The notes under the pieces are model-generated. The model saw only the letters and a program-made list of their open reading frames with translations. It had not been told where the DNA came from and made no database searches. Positions 8,631 to 16,945 of a stretch of 64,000 bases of DNA are shown in pieces. The DNA lies in NCBI RefSeq assembly GCF_021278965.1, contig NZ_CP065589.1:2981001-3045000 (forward strand). Direction: 5' to 3'. The translations under genes were made by a program, and so were the position numbers. The first letter of the stretch is position 1. Every line of letters starts with the position of its first letter. Source of the DNA: Chryseobacterium capnotolerans (lineage in GTDB: Bacteria; Bacteroidota; Bacteroidia; Flavobacteriales; Weeksellaceae).

Positions 8631-8676
8631 CCTAAGGATTGCATCCTTGGCTAGGGTTAAATCGTCCCTTCGGGAC
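8631..8676. repeat. REP-like palindromes downstream of the RAYT gene
   Basis: CCTAAGGAT-TGC-ATCCT...TAGG (8631-8655, with a 4-nt bulge) is followed by GTCCC-TTC-GGGAC (8664-8676). GGGTTAAATCGTCCC (8654-8668) is the exact reverse complement of the upstream copy at 8066-8080, so the gene is bracketed by an inverted REP pair. Confidence 0.7.
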
Positions 8677-8710
8677 TCATTATAAATGTTGATTATTATT
8701 TAATATAACT

Positions 8711-9256
8711 ATGAAATATCATATTAAACAAGCCAACGAATTAGCAGACAGAGAAATTGAACATATCCTCAAGCTTTGGGACATTTCTGCATGGAATACC
8801 ATGAAATTAGTCTATTTCCGCACCTTTTTTAAAGATTCGGAATTTCATTTACTACTAGATTTTCATTCAGAAATCCTGGCCGTTTTTCGTCTTAATTTTG
8901 ATTTTGTATTGGAAATATCGGGGTCACAATATGCTTTTGCAGAAGCTGTAGGACTGGTTTCTGCCCATAAGAAAAAAGGATATGGAGCTCAGTTGGTTCA
9001 GTATTTAAAGGAAAATGTTATCCAAAGAAATATCAACACAATTGGCTTTTGCCATACTGACCTTCGACCGTTTTATGAAAAATGCAATATTGAAATCCTT
9101 TATGATAAGGCAAAGTCCATCAAAGAGAATGAAGGTTCCGAATGGGTAAATTCGGAAGATGATGATATTTTAATTTTTAATGTATCTCAAAATGAAAAAG
9201 AACAGCTCAATACATTGAGCTCTCAACATAATGCTTATTTAATTACTAAAGAATAA
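8711..9256 (+). CDS. GNAT-family N-acetyltransferase
   Basis: A 181-residue acetyl-CoA-dependent acyltransferase. The acetyl-CoA loop is seen in [22 protein letters not shown] (R/Q-x-x-G-x-G/A type), preceded by strands around [13 protein letters not shown] and followed by a C-terminal segment with [15 protein letters not shown]. The substrate cannot be read from sequence. The gene ends 4 nt before trpB, so it is almost certainly cotranscribed with trpBA. Its place in the trp operon may be incidental, after the RAYT insertion. Confidence 0.75.
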   Translation: MKYHIKQANELADREIEHILKLWDISAWNTMKLVYFRTFFKDSEFHLLLDFHSEILAVFRLNFDFVLEISGSQYAFAEAVGLVSAHKKKGYGAQLVQYLKENVIQRNINTIGFCHTDLRPFYEKCNIEILYDKAKSIKENEGSEWVNSEDDDILIFNVSQNEKEQLNTLSSQHNAYLITKE

Positions 9257-9260
9257 AGAA

Positions 9261-10439
9261 ATGAATTATAAAAATCCTGATGAACACGGATATTATGGAG
9301 AATTTGGAGGAGCTTTTATCCCCGAAATGCTTTATCCGAATGTAGAAGAATTACAAAAGAATTATCTTGAAATCATTGAGTCCAAGGACTTCCAGAATGA
9401 ATATCAGGATTTGCTTACAAATTATGTAGGCAGAGCAACCCCATTGTACTTTGCTAAAAACCTAAGTGAAAAATACAATACCAAGATCTATTTAAAACGG
9501 GAAGATCTTAACCATACCGGAGCTCATAAGATCAATAATGCTCTAGGACAGGTTCTTCTGGCAAAACGCCTTGGAAAAACAAGAATTATAGCAGAAACCG
9601 GAGCTGGGCAACATGGTGTAGCTACTGCAACTGCCTGTGCACTGCTTGGTCTTGAATGCATCGTTTATATGGGTGAAATTGATATTCGGAGACAGGCACC
9701 TAATGTAGCGAGAATGAAAATGCTGGGTGCAGAAGTGGTAGCAGCTACTTCAGGATCAAAAACCCTTAAAGATGCTGTAAATGAAGCTTTAAGAGACTGG
9801 ATCAACAATCCTGTCACTACCCATTATGTGATTGGAAGTGTGGTGGGACCTCATCCTTTCCCGGACCTTGTCGCAAGATTTCAAAGTATTATTTCAAAAG
9901 AAATCAAGGAGCAGCTTAAAGAGAAAATAGGAAGAGAAAATCCGGATTATGTGATTGCCTGTGTTGGAGGCGGAAGTAATGCTGCCGGAACATTCTACCA
10001 TTTTGTAGATGAAAAAGAAGTGAAAATTATTGCTGCTGAAGCCGGAGGACTTGGTGTTGGCTCAGGGAAGTCTGCCGCTACTACATTTCTGGGAACTCTT
10101 GGAGTACTTCACGGTAGCAAAAGCTTGGTGATGCAAACGGAAGACGGACAGGTTATTGAACCACATTCTATCTCTGCAGGATTAGATTACCCTGGAATAG
10201 GACCTTTTCATGCCAACTTATTTAAAGAAAAAAGAGCTGAATTTTTCAGCATCAATGATGATGAAGCTTTGAAATGCGCTTTTGAACTTACCAAACTGGA
10301 AGGAATTATTCCTGCCCTTGAAAGCTCTCATGCTTTGGCTGTTTTAGACAAGAAGAAATTCAAAGAAGATGATATTGTTGTCATTTGCTTAAGCGGCCGT
10401 GGTGATAAGGATATGGAAACGTATCTGAAAAATTTGTAA
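9261..10439 (+). CDS. trpB: Tryptophan synthase beta chain
   Basis: TrpB condenses indole with serine using PLP. The 392-residue protein starts with a normal [19 protein letters not shown] segment, carries the PLP lysine in [25 protein letters not shown], the phosphate cup GGGSNAAG, and the Ser-containing [10 protein letters not shown] close to the end. It lies 4 nt after the GNAT gene and 86 nt before trpA. It is the standard TrpB1 type that works with TrpA. Confidence 0.97.
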   Translation: MNYKNPDEHGYYGEFGGAFIPEMLYPNVEELQKNYLEIIESKDFQNEYQDLLTNYVGRATPLYFAKNLSEKYNTKIYLKREDLNHTGAHKINNALGQVLLAKRLGKTRIIAETGAGQHGVATATACALLGLECIVYMGEIDIRRQAPNVARMKMLGAEVVAATSGSKTLKDAVNEALRDWINNPVTTHYVIGSVVGPHPFPDLVARFQSIISKEIKEQLKEKIGRENPDYVIACVGGGSNAAGTFYHFVDEKEVKIIAAEAGGLGVGSGKSAATTFLGTLGVLHGSKSLVMQTEDGQVIEPHSISAGLDYPGIGPFHANLFKEKRAEFFSINDDEALKCAFELTKLEGIIPALESSHALAVLDKKKFKEDDIVVICLSGRGDKDMETYLKNL

Positions 10440-10449
10440 AATGTAAAAA

Positions 10450-10508
10450 GTATTCATGTAACACAACTTTAAGAGATAAAACCAGGTAAATACATTTTAC
10501 ATGAATAC
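10450..10508. repeat. Inverted repeat between trpB and trpA
   Basis: GTATTCATGTAA (10450-10461) and TTACATGAATAC (10497-10508) are perfect 12-bp inverted copies flanking a 35-nt loop. There is no T tract after it, so it is not a classic terminator. It could be a processing or stability element in the trp message, or a small mobile palindrome. Confidence 0.6.
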
Positions 10509-10525
10509 ATCAATACAATAAAAAA

Positions 10526-11260
10526 ATGAAAAAACTAAATATATACTTCACCGCAGGAATCCCACAACTGGAAGATACTGCAGACATTATACAACTTATC
10601 CAGGATTCAGGAGCAGATATGATTGAAATCGGAATGCCTTATTCTGATCCTGTAGCTGACGGTCCAGTGATTCAAAAAGCCCATGAGCTTGCCCTTCAAA
10701 ACGGGATGACTATTGAAAAGCTTTTTTCTCAGTTAAAAACGATAAAAGATAAAATAAAAGTTCCGATTATTTTAATGGGTTATATCAATCCTGTATTGAG
10801 CTTTGGTTTTGAAAATTTCTGTAAAGAATGTTCAGAAAGCGGAGTTTCAGGACTTATTCTTCCAGACCTTCCTCCTATTGAATTTGAAAAAAACTATCAA
10901 CATATTCTGAAAAAGTACAACCTTAATTTCACATTTTTAGTAACTCCGGAAACTTCAGATGATAGAATACAGTATCTGGATTCACTAAGTTCAGGATTTC
11001 TTTATGCAGTAAGCTCATCTTCCACTACCGGAAACGAAAATACGGTTCTAAAGAATGAAAACTACCTCACCAGATTAGCAGAACTTCCTCTTAAAAATCC
11101 TGTCATGATCGGTTTCGGAATAAAATCAAAGGCAGATTTTGAAAATGTGACTGAAAAAGCAGCTGGAGGAATCATTGGGACAGCCTTTGTGAATGTTTTG
11201 CTTCAGGATAAAGATTGGAAGAAAAGTGCCATAGATTTTATCCATTCCATAAAAGCTTAA
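10526..11260 (+). CDS. trpA: Tryptophan synthase alpha chain
   Basis: TrpA splits indole-3-glycerol phosphate into indole and glyceraldehyde 3-phosphate and passes indole to TrpB. The 244-residue barrel shows MIEIGMPYSDPVADGPVIQKA with the catalytic Glu, LILPDLPPIE with the catalytic Asp, and GFGIKS near the phosphate site. It is slightly shorter than the E. coli protein. Last biosynthetic gene of the operon, 31 nt before lipB. Confidence 0.96.
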   Translation: MKKLNIYFTAGIPQLEDTADIIQLIQDSGADMIEIGMPYSDPVADGPVIQKAHELALQNGMTIEKLFSQLKTIKDKIKVPIILMGYINPVLSFGFENFCKECSESGVSGLILPDLPPIEFEKNYQHILKKYNLNFTFLVTPETSDDRIQYLDSLSSGFLYAVSSSSTTGNENTVLKNENYLTRLAELPLKNPVMIGFGIKSKADFENVTEKAAGGIIGTAFVNVLLQDKDWKKSAIDFIHSIKA

Positions 11261-11291
11261 AATTCACTAAATTTGTATATCAAAAATTGAA

Positions 11292-12020
11292 ATGAATACA
11301 AATCAAAATAAATCAGTAGAATTTGAAGATTTAGGTATTAAAGAATATCAGCCTGCATGGGATTATCAGGAGAAACTGATGAAAGATATTATTGATACTA
11401 AAATTAAGAACCGCGATCTGCCTGCAGAACAGCATATCACTACCTCGAACCACCTTCTTTTTGTAGAACATCCTCATGTATATACATTAGGAAAAAGCGG
11501 GCACGAAGAAAATATGCTGGCCGGAATGGATAAGCTTAAGGAATTAGAAGCTACTTATGTAAAAACCAACCGTGGTGGTGATATTACGTACCATGGCTAT
11601 GGTCAGATCGTCGGCTATCCTGTTTTAGACCTTGAAAACTTCTTTACAGATATTCATTTATATATGAGAAATCTTGAAGAGGTGATCATCAGAACGATTG
11701 CTGAATATGGACTGAAAGGAGAACGTTCTCCTGGAGAAACCGGTGTTTGGCTGGATGTTGGAAAACCTTATGCAAGAAAGATGTGTGCAATGGGAGTTAA
11801 AGCTTCCCGATGGGTAACTTTACACGGCTTTGCCCTGAATGTAAATACAGATATGCGTTACTTTGAATACATTATTCCGTGTGGCATCAAAGATAAACAG
11901 GTTACTTCTTTAAAAAGAGAACTTGAAAGAGAATTGACACCGGAAGAAATGGAAGATATAAAAGCCAAAATCAGAAAGCATTTTGCTGATGTATTCCAGG
12001 CTGAATTGATTTACAAATAA
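11292..12020 (+). CDS. lipB: Octanoyl-[ACP]:protein N-octanoyltransferase
   Basis: LipB transfers octanoyl groups from acyl-carrier protein to lipoyl domains, the first step of endogenous lipoate synthesis. The 242-residue protein has NRGGDITYHGYGQIVGYPV, RKMCAMGVKASRWVTLHGFALNV with the catalytic Lys, and PCGIKDKQVTSL with the catalytic Cys. It sits 31 nt after trpA and before a terminator, so it is likely read with the trp operon, though its function is unrelated to tryptophan. Confidence 0.95.
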   Translation: MNTNQNKSVEFEDLGIKEYQPAWDYQEKLMKDIIDTKIKNRDLPAEQHITTSNHLLFVEHPHVYTLGKSGHEENMLAGMDKLKELEATYVKTNRGGDITYHGYGQIVGYPVLDLENFFTDIHLYMRNLEEVIIRTIAEYGLKGERSPGETGVWLDVGKPYARKMCAMGVKASRWVTLHGFALNVNTDMRYFEYIIPCGIKDKQVTSLKRELERELTPEEMEDIKAKIRKHFADVFQAELIYK

Positions 12021-12040
12021 ATTTAAATTTTAAATATCAT

Positions 12041-12076
12041 AATCCCTATGCAGTTGATGTATAGGGATTTTTTTTT
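12041..12076 (+). terminator. Intrinsic terminator after lipB
   Basis: AATCCCTAT and ATAGGGATT form a 9-bp stem with an 11-nt loop, followed by eight T. It closes the trp-lipB transcription unit. Confidence 0.85.
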
Positions 12077-12121
12077 GAATTATTTTCAAATATTAATTAT
12101 TTTTTGAAAAAATTACTTGCA

Positions 12122-12129
12122 TATATTTG
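12122..12129 (+). promoter_or_regulatory. Candidate -7 promoter box for the protein-glutaminase gene
   Basis: TATATTTG is an exact TAnnTTTG. A TTTG at 12103-12106 lies 15 nt upstream. The predicted leader of about 75 nt also holds a small dyad CACTA-AA-TAGTG at 12151-12162, which could be an operator; that is inference. Confidence 0.45.
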
Positions 12130-12212
12130 AATTTTTCATAATTTTAATATCACTAAATAGTGAATAACAGAATGCTATTTAGAAAATTATTAACCACCAA
12201 AATATAAGAACT

Positions 12213-13171
12213 ATGAAAAATTTTTGCTATCCATGATGGTATTTGTCTCCGTACTATCCATCAACTCCTGTTCAGATTCCAATGCGAATCAGGAAACTGT
12301 AAATCAACAAACTAAAGAAACTGCCATGAAAGAGTTCGGAAGAACTGTTCCGGTAGGTATTGACAAAGAAAACGGAAGCTACAAAGTTTCCTTTATTCTT
12401 TCAGCACAACCTTACCTAATTAAAGATACTGAGGAAAATGCATCTTATATTTCTATGATTAGCCAGGCTGTAAAAAATGAATCTCCGGTTCATATTTTCC
12501 TTAAAGCTAATTCCAACGAAATTGCAAAAGTAGAAAGCCCAACCCTGGAAGATATCAGATTTTTTAAATCAGCTTTAACAAAAGAAGAGAAAACAGGCAA
12601 TGAAGCATCAAGAAAATTAACCAGTGTTATTCCTGATCTGGCTACTTTAAACAGCCTGTTTACCCAAATCAAAAACCAGTCTTGCGGAACTTCCACAGCT
12701 TCTTCTCCGTGTATCACTTTCAGATATCCTGTAGACGGATGCTATGCAAGAGCTCACAAAATGAGACAGATCCTAAACAATGCCGGATATGAGTGTGAAA
12801 AACAGTTCGTATATGGAAACTTAAGGGCTTCTACCGGTACTTGCTGCGTATCATGGGTGTATCATGTTGCCATTCTTGTAAGCTTTAAAAATGCTTCCGG
12901 AGTGGTTGAAAAAAGAATTATTGACCCTTCTCTAAATTCAACAGGTCCTATTACTGATACTGCATGGAGAGCTGCATGTACTAATTCTACCTGTGGTTCT
13001 ACTTCTGTTTCTTCCTATGCTAACACAGCCGGAAATGTTTACTACAGAAGTCCATCAGGTTCTTTATTGTATGATAACAATCTGGTAAATACCAATTGTA
13101 CATTAACAGCATTCTCAGCTCTTTCAGGTTGTTCTGCACCTGTACCTAGCACAGCACACTGTGGGTTCTAA
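12213..13171 (+). CDS. prgA: Protein-glutaminase precursor (protein-glutamine deamidase)
   Basis: Protein-glutaminase converts protein-bound glutamine side chains to glutamate outside the cell. From ATG 12213 one T is missing in the run 12221-12225; restoring it gives a 319-residue prepropeptide beginning MKNFLLSMMVFVSVLSINSC, as in the C. proteolyticum enzyme I recall. The propeptide covers about residues 21-135 and the mature enzyme begins near LTSVIPDLATL (136). The catalytic Cys177 (VDGCYARAH), His218 (VYHVAIL) and Asp238 (IIDPS) are present, plus many Cys for disulphides. Downstream lies a small lipoprotein resembling the propeptide. An unbroken frame also begins at TTG 12224. Confidence 0.93.
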
Positions 13172-13186
13172 CTAACTTTATTATAT

Positions 13187-13219
13187 AGCTCCTGCATTTA
13201 TTTATATATTGCAGGAGCT
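13187..13219 (+). terminator. Hairpin between protein-glutaminase and the small lipoprotein
   Basis: AGCTCCTGCA and TGCAGGAGCT make a 10-bp stem with a 13-nt loop 16 nt after the prgA stop. The following sequence (CTTTAATC) is only weakly T-rich, so termination may be partial, letting the downstream gene be expressed at a lower level. Confidence 0.6.
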
Positions 13220-13241
13220 CTTTAATCAACAATTTATTCTT

Positions 13242-13553
13242 ATGAAAGTCTGGACTTATTTATTATTACTGTTTACCATGATCACATCCTGCTCTTCTAA
13301 CTCTGAATCCCAGAAATTAACCTGGTATAATAATGCTACGATCAACAATATTCTTGAAGATCCGGATAAACCGGAAGAAGTGGTGCGTGTGGCTATTGGC
13401 ATAAGTGCACAGGTTTTTTATATTTCAAAAAAATCTCCTGACTATAAAACTTTGATAGAAAAAGCTAATCTAAGCTTTAAAAAAGGGAAAGCCTACAATA
13501 TTGGAATTGAAAATAAAACCAATATGGTCAAAGAGATTAATGAAGTGAAATAA
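13242..13553 (+). CDS. Small lipoprotein resembling the protein-glutaminase propeptide
   Basis: A 103-residue lipoprotein (ATG 13242 preferred over 13209 because it gives the signal MKVWTYLLLLFTMITSC, lipobox Cys17). Residues about 48-100 align by eye with propeptide residues about 57-107 of the neighbouring protein-glutaminase: both have V-x(4)-I/L-SAQ-x-[YF]-x-I, then Y-x(2)-[ML]-I-x(2)-A, then an I-x-[LI]-x(3)-[ST]-N-x-[IV] strand. The SAQ tripeptide is at 55-57 here and 64-66 in the precursor. Because the propeptide keeps the enzyme inactive, a membrane-held inhibitor or folding helper is a reasonable guess. Function unproven. Confidence 0.7.
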   Translation: MKVWTYLLLLFTMITSCSSNSESQKLTWYNNATINNILEDPDKPEEVVRVAIGISAQVFYISKKSPDYKTLIEKANLSFKKGKAYNIGIENKTNMVKEINEVK

Positions 13554-13576
13554 GTAAAATCATTGCCAGTTTCGAT

Positions 13577-14331
13577 CTACGACCTTATGACAGAAATTCC
13601 GGCATCTACCCTGATTTCTGCACCATGAATGTAGGATGCCTCATCTGAAGCCAGAAACAGAACCGCATTGGCAATTTCCTCAGGATCACCCTGTCTTTTG
13701 AAAGGGATTGTAGGGATAATATCCTCCACTGCAGCATCAATTTGTTCAGGCTCCAACCCTGTATTATTAAAAATATTGGTTTTGATATGCCCTGGGCTTA
13801 CTCCATTCACACGGATACCACGTTCTGTAAGTTCTACTGCAAATGTTTTGATGAAAGACTGCACTGCCGATTTCGCTGCTGAATACACCGAAAAACTATT
13901 CATCGCAATTTCTGTAGCTACAGAAGTGTTAAAAATAACCGAACTTCCGTTTTTCATCAAAGGAAGCAGCTGCTGAACAGTAAAAAAGGACCTTTTACCA
14001 ATACATTAAAAAGTTCATCAAAATGGCTTTCATCTACATTTTCTACGGGAGCGAATTTTCCATAGCCTGCATTGGCAAAAATAACATCTACTTGTTCTGT
14101 ATATTCTCTTACCTCTTGCAGTAAATTCAATAGATCCTGCATATTTCCTGCATTGGAAACGATTCCAAAAGCATTCTTACCTAATTTTTCCAAAGCTTTA
14201 TCAATGGTTTCTTCACTTCGTCCAGTGATAATGACACGCCCTCCCTCTTCTATAAATTTTTGAGCGGTAGCTAATCCCATCCCATTTGTTCCACCTGTAA
14301 TGACTGCTGTTTTGTTTTTAAATCTCTGCAT
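13577..14331 (-). pseudogene. Short-chain dehydrogenase/reductase, frameshifted
   Basis: A classical SDR using NAD(P)H on an unknown substrate. The N-terminal frame (14331-13957) has the cofactor motif TGGTNGMG and FANAGYG (NAG motif); the C-terminal frame (13960-13577) has the active-site Ser segment, YSAAK with catalytic Tyr and Lys, and the PGHIKTNIF and GAEIRVDAG ends. Adding one base to the six-A run at 13982-13987 joins them as VLVKGPFFTVQQLLPLMKNG. About 250 residues, the normal length. Probably a sequencing error. Confidence 0.85.
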
Positions 14332-14466
14332 TGTTTTTAGTTTAAAATTCTAGGGCAAAGATTAGAATCCTTATGATGGAAAAAAATCCGAATCATGCTG
14401 AAATATAAGAATTCGATTCACTTTCTTTTATAAAATAAATAATAGTCATCAATAAAATCTTTCGAT

Positions 14467-14502
14467 ATTAAATTGTGCACAATTTAATTGTCTATATATT
14501 TG
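14467..14502 (+). promoter_or_regulatory. OhrR-type operator and promoter
   Basis: Positions 14467-14488 form a perfect 22-bp palindrome centred on GTGCAC (core AAATTGTGCACAATTT), resembling the AATTGT/ACAATT half-sites of known OhrR operators. Six bases later is TATATTTG (14495-14502), an exact -7 box. A bound repressor would block the promoter of the nitroreductase-ohrR-ohr genes. Confidence 0.75.
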
Positions 14503-14575
14503 CATAGTTAATTCATCATAACGCAAAATTTGAAACTCAATAATTGTCAAATAGTTTAATTTAAAATAAAAGAAA

Positions 14576-15207
14576 ATGTCATTAATAGAAGACTTGAACT
14601 GGAGACATGCTGTAAAAGCCTATGACCCAACTAAAAAAGTATCAACTGAAGATTTGAACACCATTCTGGAAGCAGCAAGATTAGCTCCTACTTCATCGGG
14701 ATTACAGCCTTTCCGTATTATCGTAGTAGAAAATCAGGACTTAAAAGAACAAATGGTTGCTGGGGCTTTAAATCCAGAAGTGATGAGAGACTCTTCTCAT
14801 GTTTTAGTTTTTGCTGCATGGGACAGCTACTCCAATGAAAAGATAGATAAGGTATATGATCATCATACTGATGTAAGAGAACTTCCAAGAGGTCGTTTCG
14901 GGAGCTACACAGATAAGATCAAAGAAATGTACGGAGCACAGACTCCTGAGCAGCACTTTGCACACACAGCCCGCCAGACCTATATTGCTTTAGGAATTGC
15001 TCTTGCACAGGCTGCAGAACTTAAAATAGACAGTACACCGGCAGAAGGATTCAATAATGCAGTGGTAGATGAAGTACTGGGATTAAAAGAATTAGGTTTA
15101 AAAAGTGTAAGTCTTTTATACCTTGGATACCGTGACGAAGCCAATGACTGGCTGTCTTCTATGAAAAAGTCCGTATCCCAATGGATGAATTTATCGTTAA
15201 AAAGTAA
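14576..15207 (+). CDS. NAD(P)H-dependent nitroreductase-family oxidoreductase
   Basis: A flavoprotein of the NfsB/nitroreductase family, about 210 residues. It shows the FMN-binding N-terminal WRHAVKAYDP, RLAPTSSGLQPFRIIVV, and a C-terminal LYLGYRDEANDWLS. The open frame runs on to 15265 with an unrelated tail, but adding one A at 15164-15168 gives the family-like ending KKVRIPMDEFIVKK and a TAA at 15205-15207, leaving 30 nt before the next gene. First gene of a peroxide-response operon; quinones, nitro compounds or peroxide products are possible substrates. Confidence 0.85.
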
Positions 15208-15237
15208 TACCTTCACGAATCTTTCGTACTTTATATT

Positions 15238-15672
15238 ATGGAACATTCAAATACACCCAAATTAGAAAACCAGATCTGCTTTCCCTTATATGTAATTGCC
15301 AAAGAAATTACCGGATTATACCGCCCTTTCCTTGATGAGCTGGACATCACTTACCCACAATATCTCGTTATGATTGTATTATGGAATGGTGACGGGCTTA
15401 CTGTAAGCCATATCGGAGAAAAACTTTTTCTGGATAGCGGAACATTAACTCCCCTTCTCAAAAGACTGGAAGCAAAAGGGTTTATTACAAGAAAACGTAA
15501 AAAAGAAGACGAAAGAGTTGTTGAAGTATTTTTAGATGAAGCCGGAAAACAGCTTCAGAAAAAGGCCTGCGAAATTCCAGGAAAAATCCAGGAAAAAATC
15601 GGGATACAGCCTGAAGAACTGTTGGAACTTAAAGAAACAGTATTAAAAATATTAAACAAAATAGAAAAATAA
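15238..15672 (+). CDS. ohrR: MarR-family organic-peroxide sensor OhrR
   Basis: A 144-residue winged-helix repressor. Cys14 in NQICFPLYV matches the reactive N-terminal Cys of OhrR, which is oxidised by organic hydroperoxides and releases the DNA. The helix-turn-helix lies around LTVSHIGEKLFLDSGTLTPLLKRLEAKGFI, followed by the wing RKRKKEDERVV. Its stop codon directly abuts the ATG of ohr, and a palindromic operator lies upstream of the operon, so it probably represses its own operon. Confidence 0.92.
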   Translation: MEHSNTPKLENQICFPLYVIAKEITGLYRPFLDELDITYPQYLVMIVLWNGDGLTVSHIGEKLFLDSGTLTPLLKRLEAKGFITRKRKKEDERVVEVFLDEAGKQLQKKACEIPGKIQEKIGIQPEELLELKETVLKILNKIEK

Positions 15673-16098
15673 ATGAAAACGTTATATACAACAAAAGTTA
15701 CTGCTACAGGCGGAAGAAACGGACATGTAAAGAGTGAAAACGGAGTGTTGGATCTTGAAGTAAAAATGCCTAAAGCGCTAGGAGGTGCGAATGATGACTT
15801 CACCAATCCTGAAATGCTTTTTGCAGCGGGATATTCTGCATGCTTTGACAGTGCTTTGAACAGAGTGATCAGCCTGGGTAAAGTGAAAACCGGAGAAACA
15901 ACTGTTACTGCTCAAGTGAGCATCGGACAGATTGAAAACGGAGGTTTCGGACTGGCTGTGGAATTGGATGTGAATATTCCGGGAGTTTCTCTTGAAGAAG
16001 CACAATCCTTAACGGAGAAGGCCCACCAGATCTGCCCTTATTCTAATGCTACAAGAAACAATATTGAGGTTAAGCTTTCTGTAACCAACAACGATTAA
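15673..16098 (+). CDS. ohr: Organic hydroperoxide resistance protein Ohr
   Basis: Ohr is a lipoyl-dependent thiol peroxidase that detoxifies organic and fatty-acid hydroperoxides. The 141-residue OsmC-fold protein has both catalytic cysteines, Cys57 in AAGYSACFDSAL and Cys121 in HQICPYSNATRNN. It starts immediately after the ohrR stop, indicating strong coupling. LipB in the nearby operon supplies lipoylated proteins, which Ohr uses as reductant in known systems. Confidence 0.95.
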   Translation: MKTLYTTKVTATGGRNGHVKSENGVLDLEVKMPKALGGANDDFTNPEMLFAAGYSACFDSALNRVISLGKVKTGETTVTAQVSIGQIENGGFGLAVELDVNIPGVSLEEAQSLTEKAHQICPYSNATRNNIEVKLSVTNND

Positions 16099-16125
16099 TC
16101 CAATTTTTTTATAATTATATTTGAA

Positions 16126-16161
16126 ATGAGCTGTTTTCGTAATGAAAACAGCTCATTTTTA
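16126..16161 (+). terminator. Intrinsic terminator after ohr
   Basis: ATGAGCTGTTTTC and GAAAACAGCTCAT pair in a 13-bp stem with a 5-nt loop, followed by TTTTTATTTTT. Confidence 0.9.
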
Positions 16162-16164
16162 TTT

Positions 16165-16200
16165 TTAACCACAGATTTTCTCAGATCCTCACAAATCATT
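16165..16200. repeat. Dispersed intergenic repeat copy (CAGATTTTCTCAGAT type)
   Basis: AACCACAGATTTTCTCAGAT and following bases closely match 16715-16751 and more loosely match the GCGAAATCTG/ATCTGCGAGA segments at 17888-17918 and 50140-50176. All are intergenic. Confidence 0.5.
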
Positions 16201-16245
16201 GAATATATTTTAATACTAAATTTGTGAAGGTTATACTTAAAAAAA

Positions 16246-16692
16246 ATGGAAATAATTAGAGATATCGTTTGTCAGGTTTATGCAGGAGAAAAATCAAAAA
16301 ATATAATTGATCTTGTACTCGACACATTCATTCCTGATTATGAAAAATTAAATACAGATTATACTTTCCCTCCCAATAATAAAGATTATGTATTTACCAC
16401 CGAAATTGAAATGGTAAATTATTTTATTGAAAATAAAGGACTAAATCAAAGTTTTTATTGGAATAAATCCCTTCATAATCCTTATAGAATAATGATTGGA
16501 GCCAATATTACGGAGGATGATAAGTTAATTATTAGCCTTACCTTGGATGCCAACGAAGAAACTATCCAAACCTATTTCAATAAGCTTAAGGAAATTTTAG
16601 AGTCTGATATTGGTATTATATCTTATATTAATCCTGCCGAATATGAAAATGGTGAAGACTTCATTTTACGATATAAAACAAATAATATGTAA
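16246..16692 (+). CDS. Hypothetical protein
   Basis: A 148-residue acidic, soluble protein that I do not recognise. There is no signal peptide or membrane segment. Secondary structure looks mixed, with a strand-rich stretch (YRIMIGANITEDDKLIISLTLDA) and a helix (TIQTYFNKLKEILES). Size and composition resemble small immunity or stress proteins found in accessory regions, but nothing diagnostic is present. It is flanked on both sides by copies of a dispersed repeat, which suggests a variable locus. Confidence 0.55.
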   Translation: MEIIRDIVCQVYAGEKSKNIIDLVLDTFIPDYEKLNTDYTFPPNNKDYVFTTEIEMVNYFIENKGLNQSFYWNKSLHNPYRIMIGANITEDDKLIISLTLDANEETIQTYFNKLKEILESDIGIISYINPAEYENGEDFILRYKTNNM

Positions 16693-16714
16693 AGTAGTCT
16701 TACTCTTTATCTTT

Positions 16715-16751
16715 AACCAGAGATTTTCTCAGATAGGCACAGATGATTGCG
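16715..16751. repeat. Dispersed intergenic repeat copy
   Basis: AACCAGAGATTTTCTCAGAT plus GGCACAGATGATTGCGG; differs from 16165-16200 by one base over the first 20. Confidence 0.5.
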
Positions 16752-16811
16752 GATATTCCCAATTCAAAATTTATGATATTCGTGCTAGATATTAGTGGAG
16801 TTTGTGTTTTC

Positions 16812-16935
16812 TTAAACGCAAAGTTTTATTTTTTGCAATGCTTTATTTTTAAATGAGCAAAGAGTGAATCGATGTATCGATTGGATGAAGCAACTTGTAT
16901 AGCTGACGCTTCATTACTCATTACTCATTACTCAT
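16812..16935. repeat. Partial MITE-like copy ending in a 7-bp tandem array
   Basis: TTAAACGCAAAG...CTTTATTTTTAA...TGAGC...AATCGATGTATCGATT..GATGAAGC follows the left half of the element at 53099-53270 in order. Its right terminal repeat is missing, and it runs into three tandem CATTACT units (16912-16932). Confidence 0.55.
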
Positions 16936-16945
16936 CAATTGATAG

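Noticed and set aside
13209..13241. Upstream ATG of the small lipoprotein downstream of prgA
   Set aside because: The extra 11 residues lie inside a hairpin and would bury the lipoprotein signal; ATG 13242 gives a standard signal peptide.
15205..15265. Nitroreductase tail of about 20 residues overlapping ohrR
   Set aside because: Adding one A at 15164-15168 gives the family-like ending and a stop at 15205-15207; the long frame is a frameshift product.
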